Origin: Paenibacillaceae bacterium
GTDB lineage: Bacteria > Bacillota > Bacilli > Paenibacillales > Paenibacillaceae
Assembly: GCA_004134985.1 (NCBI GenBank)
Contig: REGQ01000058.1
Coordinates: 372,001-436,000, forward strand
Direction: 5' to 3'
Length of the DNA: 64,000 bases
Position 1 is the stretch's first letter. Every line of letters begins with the position of its first letter. Position numbers and translations under genes: made by a program. Below the pieces are notes generated by a model. That model worked only from the letters and a program-made list of their open reading frames with translations, was not told the origin of the DNA and searched no databases. Below, in pieces: positions 1-9,510 of this stretch.

Positions 1-1
1 T

Positions 2-685
2 ACAGCTTACACTAAGAATTATCGAAATGCATTAGCAGATATAGACATTCAACTTAAACGAGTTGTGTCCACCGCTAATACGTCAGGATCGCACATTGAT
101 AAATTCTCTCAGCAGATGGGTATTGCTGCTTCAAGGACAATTCAATGGGGTTTGACAATGGGTGTGTTATATGGCTCATTAAACAAGCTAAAACAGGCTG
201 TTGGTGTCATTCTAGAAGTAGATAAGCAAATTACCACATTGAAAAGGGTAATGAACGAAGATACAAACTTCGAGAAGATGATGCAGGGTAGTATAAAGAT
301 CGCAAATGAATTGGGTAGATCGATAATCCAAGTTAATGATGCAATGACTGGATTTGCAAGACAAGGTTACTCAGAAGATCAAGTATTGGCATTGAGTAAA
401 ACTGCAACGTTAATGACAAACATCTCTGAGTTGTCAGGCGATGAAGCAATGAGTTCGCTCACAGCTGCCATGACAGTATTCAATATTGAAGCAAGTAATA
501 GTATGCGAATTATAAATTCTTTAAATGAAGTAGACAACAACTTCGCCATTGGCACTAAAGACCTTGCTATTGCTATGCAAAAATCAGGATCAGTTGCGAA
601 GACATTCGGCGTAAGTCTTGAAGAATTAGTCGGACACACAGCAGCCATTGGTATTCAAACTAGAGAAAGTGGAAGCATTATCGGT
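2..685 (+). CDS. Phage tail tape measure protein, exon 1 (5' truncated by window)
   Basis: The reading frame is open from base 2 and continues to the left of the window. It encodes the conserved N-terminal region of tape measure proteins, which set tail length and act as the scaffold for tail tube polymerisation. The typical segment ends TRESGSIIG at residue position 207 counted from an internal GTG at 65. At 686 the frame runs into group I intron sequence and hits a stop at 701-703. The following residues of the family (NSLKTIYSR) resume exactly at 2051 in frame, so the mature message is expected to join 685 to 2051. The sequence from base 2 is not the real start. Confidence 0.93.
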
Positions 686-2050
686 AAACAACTTGCCGCC
701 TAATGTAGTAATGCATTAGTGAACATTTTACTATATCGGGGGAAGCGTTGGGGAACGTAATCCCGAGGGAAGATTATTGTGAGGAAATAGAAAAAGTGGT
801 GATATGGATTTTAATAAAAGATCAAAAAGTTGTTGTTGTATGGAACACTCGAAACAAAGCTGTCTTTCAAGGGTTTGGTTATATCTTTACAAGTTTTGGC
901 GACAGTATTACAGTTGAGCTATTGGAATTGACTAAACATTCACGTACAAAAGTCAATGTTGAATGTGACTATTGTAAAAAAGTTTATAAACTACCCTATG
1001 CGCAGGCACAACGTGCTGAGAGACATTTATGCTCAAAGCAGTGCAGACATCTAATCGATAAGATAGAAAGCAGATGTTACATATGCAATATAAAGACACT
1101 AAAAAATAGAACACAAATGAATAAAAGGCAATCTGAATTTACATTTTGTAGTTTGAAATGCGTAGGTTCATATAATTCTAAAGTTAGAACAACTCACATA
1201 TCTAAAGATTGCTTGATATGCAACAAACCTTTTAAAGTAAAACCCAGTACCTCTGAGACTCAAGTAGTGTGTTCTATAAAATGTCAAGCTTCTTGGCAGT
1301 CAATGTATCTCAGAGGAGAAAGCGCTAATAACTTCAAAGGTGGAAATGTAGATCTAACTTGTAGTACTTGTACTGAACAGTATTCGGTAGCTCGACATAG
1401 AATCAATTCTTCTAAGTTCTGTTCTCAGTCTTGCAAACAAGATTATTGGAAGAATTACATTCTTCATAATGAAGCTTTCAAAAAAGCACACTATGAAGGA
1501 AACTTGAGGTGGAGAGCGAATATTAGACAAACACTTCCCGAAAAAATGGTAAGAGAATGGTTAGTGAACAATAATATTGATTTTATGCAGGAACAAGGAT
1601 TTTTTCATAAGTACTATGCAGACTTTTGGTTAAAAAATACAAATATTATTATTGAAGTTTTCGGAGATTATTGGCATGCAAACCCTCTAAAATATAATTC
1701 CGATAATTTAAATGAGCACCAAAAAGCACAGATCATAAAAGATGAGCAGCGGCTTAACGACTTTAAGAAACATGGTTTTAATGTTTTAATACTATGGGAA
1801 GATGATATTTATAATCATCTCGATAAGCTAATGAAAGACAAATTACTCACAATATATCCCCTTAACGACTACACGTAGAATACCCTAATGGGGTAATGAT
1901 ATAGTCTGAACTTACGCTATAACCTTGTATTCTTTAAGGCGTAGAGAATCGGTCGAGTGTAAAGACACTCTAGGGAGTACCGATTCCGCTATTTCAAAGG
2001 AAGTAGAAATAGTCAGTAGCTTACTTAAAGTAAGTGAAAGTAACAGATTG
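686..2050 (+). mobile_element. Group I intron with internal homing endonuclease gene
   Basis: The core can be paired by hand. P1: exon bases 682-685 with 695-698, with a U-G wobble at the 5' splice site. P2: 700-705/714-719. P3: 725-731/1875-1881. P4: 736-740/762-766. P5: 746-749/754-757 with a GGGG loop. P6: 767-770/1857-1860. P7: 1867-1871/1902-1906, with the typical GATATAGTC strand. P8: 1882-1885/1891-1894. Further hairpins lie in 1913-2049, including an 8-bp stem formed by GAATCGGT and ACCGATTC. The intron ends in G at 2050. The endonuclease gene fills the P6 loop and its stop codon lies in P3. Splicing gives an uninterrupted tape measure frame. Subgroup not assigned; P10 is weak. Confidence 0.93.
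796..1878 (+). CDS. Intron-encoded Vsr-like homing endonuclease with zinc fingers
   Basis: The N-terminal two thirds hold four tandem zinc-finger units, each a CxxC pair followed by CxxxC (CDYC/CSKQC, CYIC/CSLKC, CLIC/CSIKC, CSTC/CSQSC), probably for DNA target recognition. The C-terminal about 110 residues resemble Vsr mismatch endonucleases and the EDxHD homing endonuclease I-Bth0305I: LPEKMVREWL, a YYADFWL strand, IEVFGDYWHANP and a late LILWEDDI. The product would cut intronless tape measure alleles and spread the intron. The frame is open back to a TTG at 748, but 748-795 forms intron P4-P6, so GTG at 796 or 799 after a GAGG-like site is preferred. The last codons overlap P7 and P3. Confidence 0.85.
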   Translation: MVIWILIKDQKVVVVWNTRNKAVFQGFGYIFTSFGDSITVELLELTKHSRTKVNVECDYCKKVYKLPYAQAQRAERHLCSKQCRHLIDKIESRCYICNIKTLKNRTQMNKRQSEFTFCSLKCVGSYNSKVRTTHISKDCLICNKPFKVKPSTSETQVVCSIKCQASWQSMYLRGESANNFKGGNVDLTCSTCTEQYSVARHRINSSKFCSQSCKQDYWKNYILHNEAFKKAHYEGNLRWRANIRQTLPEKMVREWLVNNNIDFMQEQGFFHKYYADFWLKNTNIIIEVFGDYWHANPLKYNSDNLNEHQKAQIIKDEQRLNDFKKHGFNVLILWEDDIYNHLDKLMKDKLLTIYPLNDYT

Positions 2051-5000
2051 AATAGCTTAAAAACCATTTACTCTAGACTTACAACAATGGATTCGGCAAT
2101 AGGTGCACTTGACAGCGTTGGTGTTTCAGTCAAAGAATCAAACGGACAAATGAAGTCAGCAACAACAATCATCGATGAATTGGCTGGAAAATGGGATGGA
2201 CTTAGTGCTGCAAAGCAGCAAAATATTGCTGTTGACATAGCTGGCCGTTATCAACTTTCACGCTTCCTTGCTCTAATGGGTGGATATGATCTGGCAATTT
2301 CAGCTACAGAAGCAGCTTTAAACTCACAAGGCTCTGCAATGCGAGAAAATGCCAAGTACATGGAATCACTCGAAGCACGAATCGAACGAATGAAAACACA
2401 ATGGCAAGAGCTTGCTCTAACAATGGGCGATGCGGTACTAACCAATACACTGATTAACCTAATTAGTGTTGCAACAGAATTGGGCAATAGCTTAGTCACT
2501 GTAATTGATAAGTTCGGGTTATTCCCTCCGCTTTTAGGTACTGTAGCAATGGCTTATGTACTTTTTTCTGCCAAAGCCAGAGCATCAATATTAAGTGTAA
2601 TTGGTATAATCACCGCTAAGACTAGTGTATTGCACAGTGTAACAGTTGCTACGACAATATGGGGTACTTCCATGGGGATGTCAGGCGTTGCTGTTCGAGC
2701 ATTAACTGTGGCTACAGTTGGTTTAACGATGGCTGTTAGAGGGCTAATGATTGTAACAGGTGTTGGATTGGCTGTTGCAGCGTTAGGTTTTATAGTTGAA
2801 AAACTTGTCAATAAATTCGGAAATGCAAACAAAGTAATTGATGAAACTAGCATGTCTATTGATAAGTTGAACGAGTCGGCCTCAAATTTAAATGGTCTAA
2901 AAAAGCTTGCATCTGAATATGAGAAGTTCAAAGATATAACCGATTTAACGCTTGAGGATAAAACTAAACTAGCAACAATTGAAAACGAACTAGCTAGTTC
3001 ATATGGAATTACGACAACATCATTGCTTGAAAATAAAGATGCCTATGAAGTAAATAATGCTCTTATTGAAGAATCAATCAAATTAAAAGAAAAAGAATTG
3101 GCATTAAAATATGAGAATGAGATACTTTCATATAAATCAGATAAAAGCAATATCGATCAGCAAATCATTGATAGTAAGAACAGATTAAAAGCGTTTGAGG
3201 ATGAGAAGAAAGCACTGCTAGAGTTGGAAAAGCAAGGTGAAAACTTAAAAAGGCAAGATTTAAATCTCACCGGAGATGAGATGCTTAAATACCAGAAGAA
3301 AGACCGAAAAATGGGTCTTCTTGTAGATGTCTCTTGGAATCCGTTAGAAATTCTAGCTGCTAAAATTAAAGAAGCCAACAGTAAAATAGATACTGAACTA
3401 GTTAAGCTTGATGAAAACCTCAGCAAAAAATCATCTAGTATTTCTGCCAAGCTGAAAACATCAGCTACCATGCTTAAAAACAATGGTGTGGAAATTAAAG
3501 ATGCATCTTCTATTTTGATAGATGGTTTTTCAGCAATTGCTGCAATTAATGATATTGACTTTGATAACTCAACTGTTCTTGAAAAGATTGTTAAAGAACT
3601 AAATTCACTTGATATAACTTCGATAGAAGATGTAGAAGCTGCTTTTAATAAATTTGGTAATGCAGCTGGGAATAACACAGACGCTTTGGAGATCTTGAAG
3701 AATGCTTATCTTCGTTATCAGGTAGCGATTAAAAGCGGCTCTTATGATAGTGGCGAAGATCCTGCCGACCAGTTTGAACAAGATGCTAAAGCAGCTAAAG
3801 ATGCAGCTAAAGAGTACGACAATCTGGTTAGTGACTTAAAAAAATTAAATCAAACGCTTTATGATACAAGAGATGGAAAGTCATTAACAGCCGAAGCCAC
3901 ACAAGAATTAATAGCCAATTTCCCTGAACTGTTAGATGGTATTTATAAAACTACAGCAGGATGGGGAATTGAAGAAATTGCCTTGAATGATTTAAGAGAG
4001 GCAATTATCGAGAAGGCGACTCAAGGGTCAATTAGTGAAAAAAATGCAACGGCTGCGGCTCTAAATGAAATTACCAAGAGAACAAAGATGTACGGTGTTG
4101 AAATCGAAGCCATTAATGACGTCCAATCGGCTCGTGATGCCCTGGTAAAATTTGATGAGAAGATAAGTTTTTATGAAAGCCAAGAGCCTAATACATATGG
4201 GCAAAAATTAATGTGGGAAGCATTAGCGAACCAAGTCAGGACTCAAAAAGAGGCTCTTGAGGGATTGGTCAATGATGGAGCACTAGAAGATACTACTTAT
4301 AAGGCATTTCAATCACACCTGGATAAACTTAATGACATTTTTAATGACAAAACTTTCGGTGTAACAGAGAGCACAAAAAATAGTACAAAAGCCAAAGAGA
4401 AAGATAACAAAGAAACCAAAGAAACAATTCGCCTGTTAACAGAGTGGCAGAAAAAGTTATTAGATGTTGATAATTCGCTTCACAAAGTGTACAGCGATCG
4501 CACACGTTTTGCGAAATGGTCTAAGGAGTATCAAGATTCTTTAAAAGAGGAAATTAGACTTCTTAACGAAAAAAAAGATATTTATAAAGAAGCTACTAAA
4601 GATCCTACCAAGCTCATGGAGATTGAGCAGACCATTACAAAGACGACATCAACAAAAACTGGTACGCCTTCTACGAACACAAACACGAATACAAACAATA
4701 CAGCAAGTACACCAGCTTTAACAGCGTTATTTGATAAAGCAAAAGAATTATATGGAAGTTTTAAGTACGAACAAAATGGTGGGAAATTCGTTGGAACTTT
4801 TGAAGAGTTTCTGAAAAAGGCTGAATCAGATTGCTCACAACTTGTTCAAGAGTTTTTCAAAGAATTTCTTAATATCGATGTTCCGCGAGTTGCCGCTGAC
4901 CAGTTCAAGCAAGGAATGAAAGTCGCCAAAGAAGAACTTGCTCCTGGTGATCTCGTTTTCTTTAACACAACTGGAAAAACCGCATCACATGTTGGGATCT

Positions 5001-7561
5001 ATAAAGGTAAAGATAAGTTTGTCCACATGGGTTCAACAAGTAAACTTAGTGAGCAGAGTTTGAAAGATAGTTACTGGGCTTCTAAATATGATGGTGCAAG
5101 ACGTATTGATGGTGTGAATAGCGCGGCTCCTTATAAAGCGACTTCATCTTCAACAGCTACGACATCGAGTTCTAAAACTGAGACAGCTCAACCCACACAG
5201 GATCAGCTTGAAGCAGGTGCACGAGAAGCAGAACAGAATTATAGAGATATGATGGATCTGATTTATCAAAGACAGATCAACCTTATTGATAGCCTTGTTG
5301 AAACATCAAATCGTGAACTTAAAAAAATTGATACCAGCATCTCTAAAGATAGCTATAAGAAAACACTTGTTAAAGATACTTCCGAAGAATGGCGAAAACT
5401 GAATTTAAACGAATATGACTATTACACTCAAAAGCAAAAAGAACTAAGCAATCAGAATAACACCATTCGAAAACACATTGCCGAATTTGGAATCACATCT
5501 GGTGAATTTGATGATTTATTAGAGCAGAATAGTCAAGAGTGGCTGAAATATCAAGAGAAAAAGAATCAAAATTTGATCAGTAGCCTTGAAAGTATACGCA
5601 ATGAGATATCAAATAAATATTCTTCTCAAAGAGCCACAACAGATCGAAGAATCTCCTTAATAGGCGATGTCAATACAGAAGAAGATGCAAAAGCAATTGC
5701 AAAATATGGTGCGGCTACAGTTAAATCGCTTAAGAATGAACACAAGGATATTTATGCTCAAATTGTTAAACAGCGTAAAATCTTAAATGATCCTAAATCT
5801 TCAGGTTCAGAAAAAAATGCCGCTCGTTTTATTTTAGATGAATTAGAACTCGATGCCAATAACAAGAACGTTGAAATGATCAACGCTGCAAGGAATTACG
5901 GCAAACAACAAGCAGAAGCATTTGTATTTGGATTTAATGATACGATTGAAGAACTAAACTTTCAAATGTCTCTTTTAGGTGATTCTGAGGAAGATAAAAA
6001 AAGAGCAAAAGAACTAACCGAAGAGCTTCTTCAAGTGGCTATGGATTCATACAAAGCATTGCAACTCCAATTAATAGAGCTACAGAGGAAACTCGGGACA
6101 GAATTATCTAATGATGAACGTGCAGAAAAACAAGCCAAGTATGACGCAATGAAAGAAGATGCTAAAAAGTTTCAACTTCAAATCACCAAAATAAATAATG
6201 ATGCATTCAATGATCGGGAACGCGAAGCTGACAATATTATTTCGAATTACAAAAGGATGCTTGAGCAAGAAAAGAAACTTCGTCAAGATTTTTTGAAAGA
6301 AGCTAAAAAGGACGAAGATGAACGCCACAAAGCGAAAATAAAAAACTTAGATGAAGAGTTAAATAAATTCCAGGAGCAAATAAATGCCCAATTAAAATCA
6401 TTAGATTCGGATATTTCAAAAGAAGATTATGAAGAAGGGCGAAATAAGCTCTTAAAAGAACGAGAAGAAATTCAGAAAAAAATTGATATTTTATCGCTTG
6501 ATGATTCTTTCGAGGCAAAGGCAAAGAAAAAAGATTTGCAAACGCAATTGGATCAAAAAGATGAAGATATCATCAAGTATCAACGTGATCGCGAACGAGT
6601 TCTTAGAAAAGAAGGGTTGCAAAAGCAGCTAGAAGATCGAACTAAAAGCATTGAGAATGAGAAAAAGCTTGAAAACGATTTTTACGAATCTAATATTAAG
6701 AATATTGATAAAGAATTGGAAATGTTAGATAAGTACTATGAACAGCGACTTACTGATGAGAAATTCTTTTATGACATGAAGAAAAATCTAATGTCAGAAG
6801 ATACGCAAGTTGTTATCAATGAATTGAAAAAAATTGAAATGGAATACGCAAAATTCTTCGCAGAGATCGAGCGAAACTCAAAGATATATGGTGATAAAAT
6901 TGCAAGCAATCTCACTTATTCATTCGGTAAAGATCTTGACAATGCAAAGAATTTTAAGAACGGTGAGATTGGTAATGGTTCTGGTGGAAATGCGGAAAAT
7001 TCACCAAAACCAAGCGTTGCTGACACGATTGCTGCCTGGAACAAGTATCTTGAGAATAAAAAACAAGCAGAAGAACTTGCTAAGACAATTAAAAACACAA
7101 CTTCTAAAGAATTGATCGACTTATCTCGGTCAAAGATCGCTGAGCTTAATACAGCAAATAACGAATACAGAAGTAAACACAAGTTCAAAGATGGAGGCTA
7201 TAATGAGCTGGTTAATTTACCTTATAATCAAATCTTCAGTGCGGAATCGGGTGGAATGACGCCTGCTTGGGGAAAAGAAGGCAAGCTCTTAATGGCACAT
7301 GAAAAAGAGTTGATTTTAAATAAAACGGATACGAGTAAATTGCGTGATGCAATCCAAATTACACGAGATATTTTCAATGGCTTGAAAAATTTTGATTTTT
7401 CGAATATTTTAGCTCGTCCTAGATCTGGAGATAGCTCTACTGGAACGGTTATTAATAAACTTGAAATAAACGTGTCTGGTAATTTTGCTCAACGCAATGG
7501 TAATGATGTAGGTGTAAACATTATTGATGAAATGAAAAGAATGGGAGTAAAGTTCAGTTAA
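2051..7561 (+). CDS. Phage tail tape measure protein, exon 2, with NlpC/P60 domain
   Basis: This exon adds 1,836 residues to the tape measure protein. Hydrophobic helices lie near 2,500-2,800 (membrane-insertion region), followed by long charged coiled-coil stretches, especially 5,200-6,900. An embedded NlpC/P60 peptidoglycan hydrolase domain spans about 4,700-5,110, with the catalytic Cys of DCSQLVQ at 4832, the His of SHVGIY at 4988 and another His at 5024. Such a domain is thought to help the phage open the cell wall during DNA entry. The frame is open upstream to 1925, but those codons are intron. The C-terminal region contains a glycine-rich linker and an HEKEL-type motif often seen at tape measure C-termini. 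Total length exceeds 2,060 residues, which implies a long tail. Confidence 0.95.
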   Translation, partial: NSLKTIYSRLTTMDSAIGALDSVGVSVKESNGQMKSATTIIDELAGKWDGLSAAKQQNIAVDIAGRYQLSRFLALMGGYDLAISATEAALNSQGSAMRENAKYMESLEARIERMKTQWQELALTMGDAVLTNTLINLISVATELGNSLVTVIDKFGLFPPLLGTVAMAYVLFSAKARASILSVIGIITAKTSVLHSVTVATTIWGTSMGMSGVAVRALTVATVGLTMAVRGLMIVTGVGLAVAALGFIVEKLVNKFGNANKVIDETSMSIDKLNESASNLNGLKKLASEYEKFKDITDLTLEDKTKLATIENELASSYGITTTSLLENKDAYEVNNALIEESIKLKEKELALKYENEILSYKSDKSNIDQQIIDSKNRLKAFEDEKKALLELEKQGENLKRQDLNLTGDEMLKYQKKDRKMGLLVDVSWNPLEILAAKIKEANSKIDTELVKLDENLSKKSSSISAKLKTSATMLKNNGVEIKDASSILIDGFSAIAAINDIDFDNSTVLEKIVKELNSLDITSIEDVEAAFNKFGNAAGNNTDALEILKNAYLRYQVAIKSGSYDSGEDPADQFEQDAKAAKDAAKEYDNLVSDLKKLNQTLYDTRDGKSLTAEATQELIANFPELLDGIYKTTAGWGIEEIALNDLREAIIEKATQGSISEKNATAAALNEITKRTKMYGVEIEAINDVQSARDALVKFDEKISFYESQEPNTYGQKLMWEALANQVRTQKEALEGLVNDGALEDTTYKAFQSHLDKLNDIFNDKTFGVTESTKNSTKAKEKDNKETKETIRLLTEWQKKLLDVDNSLHKVYSDRTRFAKWSKEYQDSLKEEIRLLNEKKDIYKEATKDPTKLMEIEQTITKTTSTKTGTPSTNTNTNTNNTASTPALTALFDKAKELYGSFKYEQNGGKFVGTFEEFLKKAESDCSQLVQEFFKEFLNIDVPRVAADQFKQGMKVAKEELAPGDLVFFNTTGKTASHVGIYKGKDKFVHMGSTSKLSEQSLKDSYWASKYDGARRIDGVNSAAPYKATSSSTATTSSSKTETAQPTQDQLEAGAREAEQNYRDMMDLIYQRQINLIDSLVETSNRELKKIDTSISKDSYKKTLVKDTSEEWRKLNLNEYDYYTQKQKELSNQNNTIRKHIAEFGITSGEFDDLLEQNSQEWLKYQEKKNQNLISSLESIRNEISNKYSSQRATTDRRISLIGDVNTEEDAKAIAKYGAATVKSLKNEHKDIYAQIVKQRKILNDPKSSGSEKNAARFILDELELDANNKNVEMINAARNYGKQQAEAFVFGFNDTIEELNFQMSLLGDSEEDKKRAKELTEELLQVAMDSYKALQLQLIELQRKLGTELSNDERAEKQAKYDAMKEDAKKFQLQITKINNDAFNDREREADNIISNYKRMLEQEKKLRQDFLKEAKKDEDERHKAKIKNLDEELNKFQEQINAQLKSLDSDISKEDYEEGRNKLLKEREEIQKKIDILSLDDSFEAKAKKKDLQTQLDQKDEDIIKYQRDRERVLRKEGLQKQLEDRTKSIENEKKLENDFYESNIKNIDKELEMLDKYYEQRLTDEKFFYDMKKNLMSEDTQVVINELKKIEMEYAKFFAEIERNSKIYGDKIASNLTYSFGKDLDNAKNFKNGEIGNGSGGNAENSPKPSVADTIAAWNKYLENKKQAEELAKTIKNTTSKELIDLSRSKIAELNTANNEYRSKHKFKDGGYNELVNLPYNQIFSAESGGMTPAWGKEGKLLMAHEKELILNKTDTSKLRDAIQITRDIFNGLKNFDFSNILARPRSGDSSTGTVINKLEINVSGNFAQRNGNDVGVNIIDEMKRMGVKFS

Positions 7562-7595
7562 CAACTGTTCTTTACTCTCTTTTTGAGGTGAGAGA

Positions 7596-8189
7596 ATGGC
7601 GATTCATGAATCATTATACTTTGAGTATGATGGCATCAAAAGTATTGATTTTGGCATCATAAATGTCACAGTTACTGATTCGAGTATGAAAGAAGAGAAA
7701 TTAAGTAATCGAGAAATTAAGGAGGTATCTGTCAGAGGAAGAAACCGACCTTACTTTCAAGATATCATTAGAAACCCTATATCTATTCAAGTTTCATTTG
7801 CTTTTGAGGAAACATGGGACAATGAAAAAATTCGAAAAGTGTGCAGGTGGCTAACTGAACAAGATTACTATAAGCCACTTATCTTTTCCAGTGACAATGA
7901 ACGAATATTCTATGCTCTGGTTGTCAATGAACCTGTATTAATTCACAACTGTTTAAAGCAAGGGTATTTAAATTTAGAGTTTCGCTGCTCAGATTCCTAT
8001 ACTTATTCTCCTGTTTACACTCGTACAACAAGTTGGGATGAGAGTAGTTCTATGGTAAAAGTCGATACCTTTTCATCTGGACAGTATCATCAGACTGAGA
8101 TCGATTCTGAAGGAAATTTAACTGTTACTGCAATTCCAAAAATATGGCGTGATTTCCCACCTAATGTGAGATGGGCAGATTTAATGTAA
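7596..8189 (+). CDS. Distal tail (Dit-like) protein
   Basis: The 197-residue product has the N-terminal layout of the siphovirus distal tail family: a short hydrophobic start, an acidic or RG-rich strand (VSVRGRNRPYFQ) and the region around WLTEQDYYKPLIF. Dit proteins form a hexameric ring joining the tail tube to the baseplate hub. A good GAGGTGAG site precedes the ATG. The gene follows the tape measure gene by 34 bases and precedes two more baseplate genes, the usual order of tail modules. It lacks the galectin-like C-terminal domain of longer Dit proteins; that part may be supplied by the gene at 8850. Confidence 0.85.
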   Translation: MAIHESLYFEYDGIKSIDFGIINVTVTDSSMKEEKLSNREIKEVSVRGRNRPYFQDIIRNPISIQVSFAFEETWDNEKIRKVCRWLTEQDYYKPLIFSSDNERIFYALVVNEPVLIHNCLKQGYLNLEFRCSDSYTYSPVYTRTTSWDESSSMVKVDTFSSGQYHQTEIDSEGNLTVTAIPKIWRDFPPNVRWADLM

Positions 8190-8202
8190 ATGAGGTGAAA
8201 TA

Positions 8203-8838
8203 ATGAGTTCGCAAACAGAAAATCTAAAACTAATAAAACCAGAAGTAAATGATGAGATGGCTCAGACGATATCAGATCTTGCAACTAATTTTGAATTGAT
8301 CGATCAATATTCTGATGTTAGTTTAGATGATTACCCGAAAACGGGAACTTGGGATAAGAATAAAAAAGTATGGAATAAAAATATCAAAATTGGTGAATAC
8401 GTTGGGTGGGTCAATTTAAGGGAAGGTGTCGCTGCTCAGGAGTGGGAAGTTTTGCACCACTACACAATTGGTGAATTAATTCATGCCCCAGGGAATAATG
8501 GACATTATTATAAATGTATCCAAACAGGATACAGTGGGGTAAAGACACCTCTTTTCCCTGTGGCATCGACAGCAACAGTAAATGACACAAGGGGAGCCAG
8601 TACATGGTTACCTACAAAGTTTTATGATTTATTTGACATCGTGCTACCCTCTATCGACAATGGGAGATTTTATGTTTGTTCAGTTGCTGGTGTTTCAGAT
8701 ACATCTGAACCGAACTGGGCAACACCTAGTCTGTCCACAACGAGAGACAGTTCCATTACTTGGACTGCATATCGAATTACTCGCTGGGAAGAACAAGGGG
8801 TATCTACACTATTTCGTCCTTTTGGAAAAATAGAATGA
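8203..8838 (+). CDS. Baseplate/tail protein with two carbohydrate-binding-like modules
   Basis: The 211-residue protein starts with a helical segment (LKLIKPEVNDEMAQTISDLA) like those that tether phage appendages, then carries two small beta modules of the pattern YxxGxxxxxxxNGxxYxCxxxGxSG...W, at about residues 85-140 and 145-195. This pattern recurs in the tail protein at 16554. It resembles chitin- or carbohydrate-binding inserts seen in phage structural proteins. Between the Dit-like gene and the next Dit-domain gene, a structural role in host recognition is likely. Exact function is not known to me. Confidence 0.7.
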   Translation: MSSQTENLKLIKPEVNDEMAQTISDLATNFELIDQYSDVSLDDYPKTGTWDKNKKVWNKNIKIGEYVGWVNLREGVAAQEWEVLHHYTIGELIHAPGNNGHYYKCIQTGYSGVKTPLFPVASTATVNDTRGASTWLPTKFYDLFDIVLPSIDNGRFYVCSVAGVSDTSEPNWATPSLSTTRDSSITWTAYRITRWEEQGVSTLFRPFGKIE

Positions 8839-8849
8839 GGGGATAAACT

Positions 8850-9488
8850 ATGCCAACATGGAAATTGTTATCGGGTATATCAGGGTATTATGTTTCAGAG
8901 CCTGTGGAGGTTTCTCTTGATAGTGACGGCGCCCTCACTCGAATATCGTGGGATTGCGAAGAGCCTCTGGAAACATCTATACAAGTACAAACGAGCCTTT
9001 CGAGGAATGGGGGTTACGATTGGACTGACTGGAAGACTTGTGTCAATAACAATTCGCTTCCAGACACTTATGAAGAACAATCCATTAACTTCTTATTAAG
9101 ATTTAGAGTGTTTATTAACCGAAATGATTATCTTACGCGACCCGTATTAAAGAGTATTGAGGTCTTATTTGATCCAATTTTAATCATCGACAATCGTGGT
9201 GATACAAAACTTCAACCTGAGATATGGATTACAAAGGAAGGTCATGGGGATTTTAAAATGATCAATACGTCATTTGGCAACGAAGAGTTCTCTTTTGTTG
9301 GTCTGTCTAACAATGAAACAGTCTACGTGAACAACGAACGTGAATTCATTGAGACCGATCTTGCATTAACATATCGGTATAACAGCTTTAATGACAAATA
9401 TCTCAATCTCCCTCCAGGGAAAAATATATTTCGAATAAACGGGAATGCCAAAATAAGACTTCGTTATCAATACAAAACCGTTCAATAA
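8850..9488 (+). CDS. Phage tail protein with Dit C-terminal-like domain
   Basis: The 212-residue product ends in a domain like the galectin-type C-terminus of Dit proteins: VYVNNEREFIETD, then FNDKYLNLPPGKN and a closing beta strand (KIRLRYQYK). The N-terminal half (WKLLSGISGYYVSEPVEV) looks like a separate beta-sandwich. With the short Dit-like protein at 7596 it may form a two-part distal tail ring. It lies 11 bases after the previous gene with a GAGGGGAT site. Function is inferred from the domain pattern and position. Confidence 0.72.
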   Translation: MPTWKLLSGISGYYVSEPVEVSLDSDGALTRISWDCEEPLETSIQVQTSLSRNGGYDWTDWKTCVNNNSLPDTYEEQSINFLLRFRVFINRNDYLTRPVLKSIEVLFDPILIIDNRGDTKLQPEIWITKEGHGDFKMINTSFGNEEFSFVGLSNNETVYVNNEREFIETDLALTYRYNSFNDKYLNLPPGKNIFRINGNAKIRLRYQYKTVQ

Positions 9489-9510
9489 TCTTTTCAAAGG
9501 AGGTGTTAAT

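Noticed and set aside
65-2051. Frameshift or assembly error in the tape measure gene
   Set aside because: The break contains a foldable group I core and an endonuclease gene, and the two exon frames join exactly at 685/2051; an intron explains everything.
3157-3678. Long minus-strand open frames within the tape measure gene
   Set aside because: They mirror the coding frame of a strongly supported gene, have no binding sites and no recognisable product.
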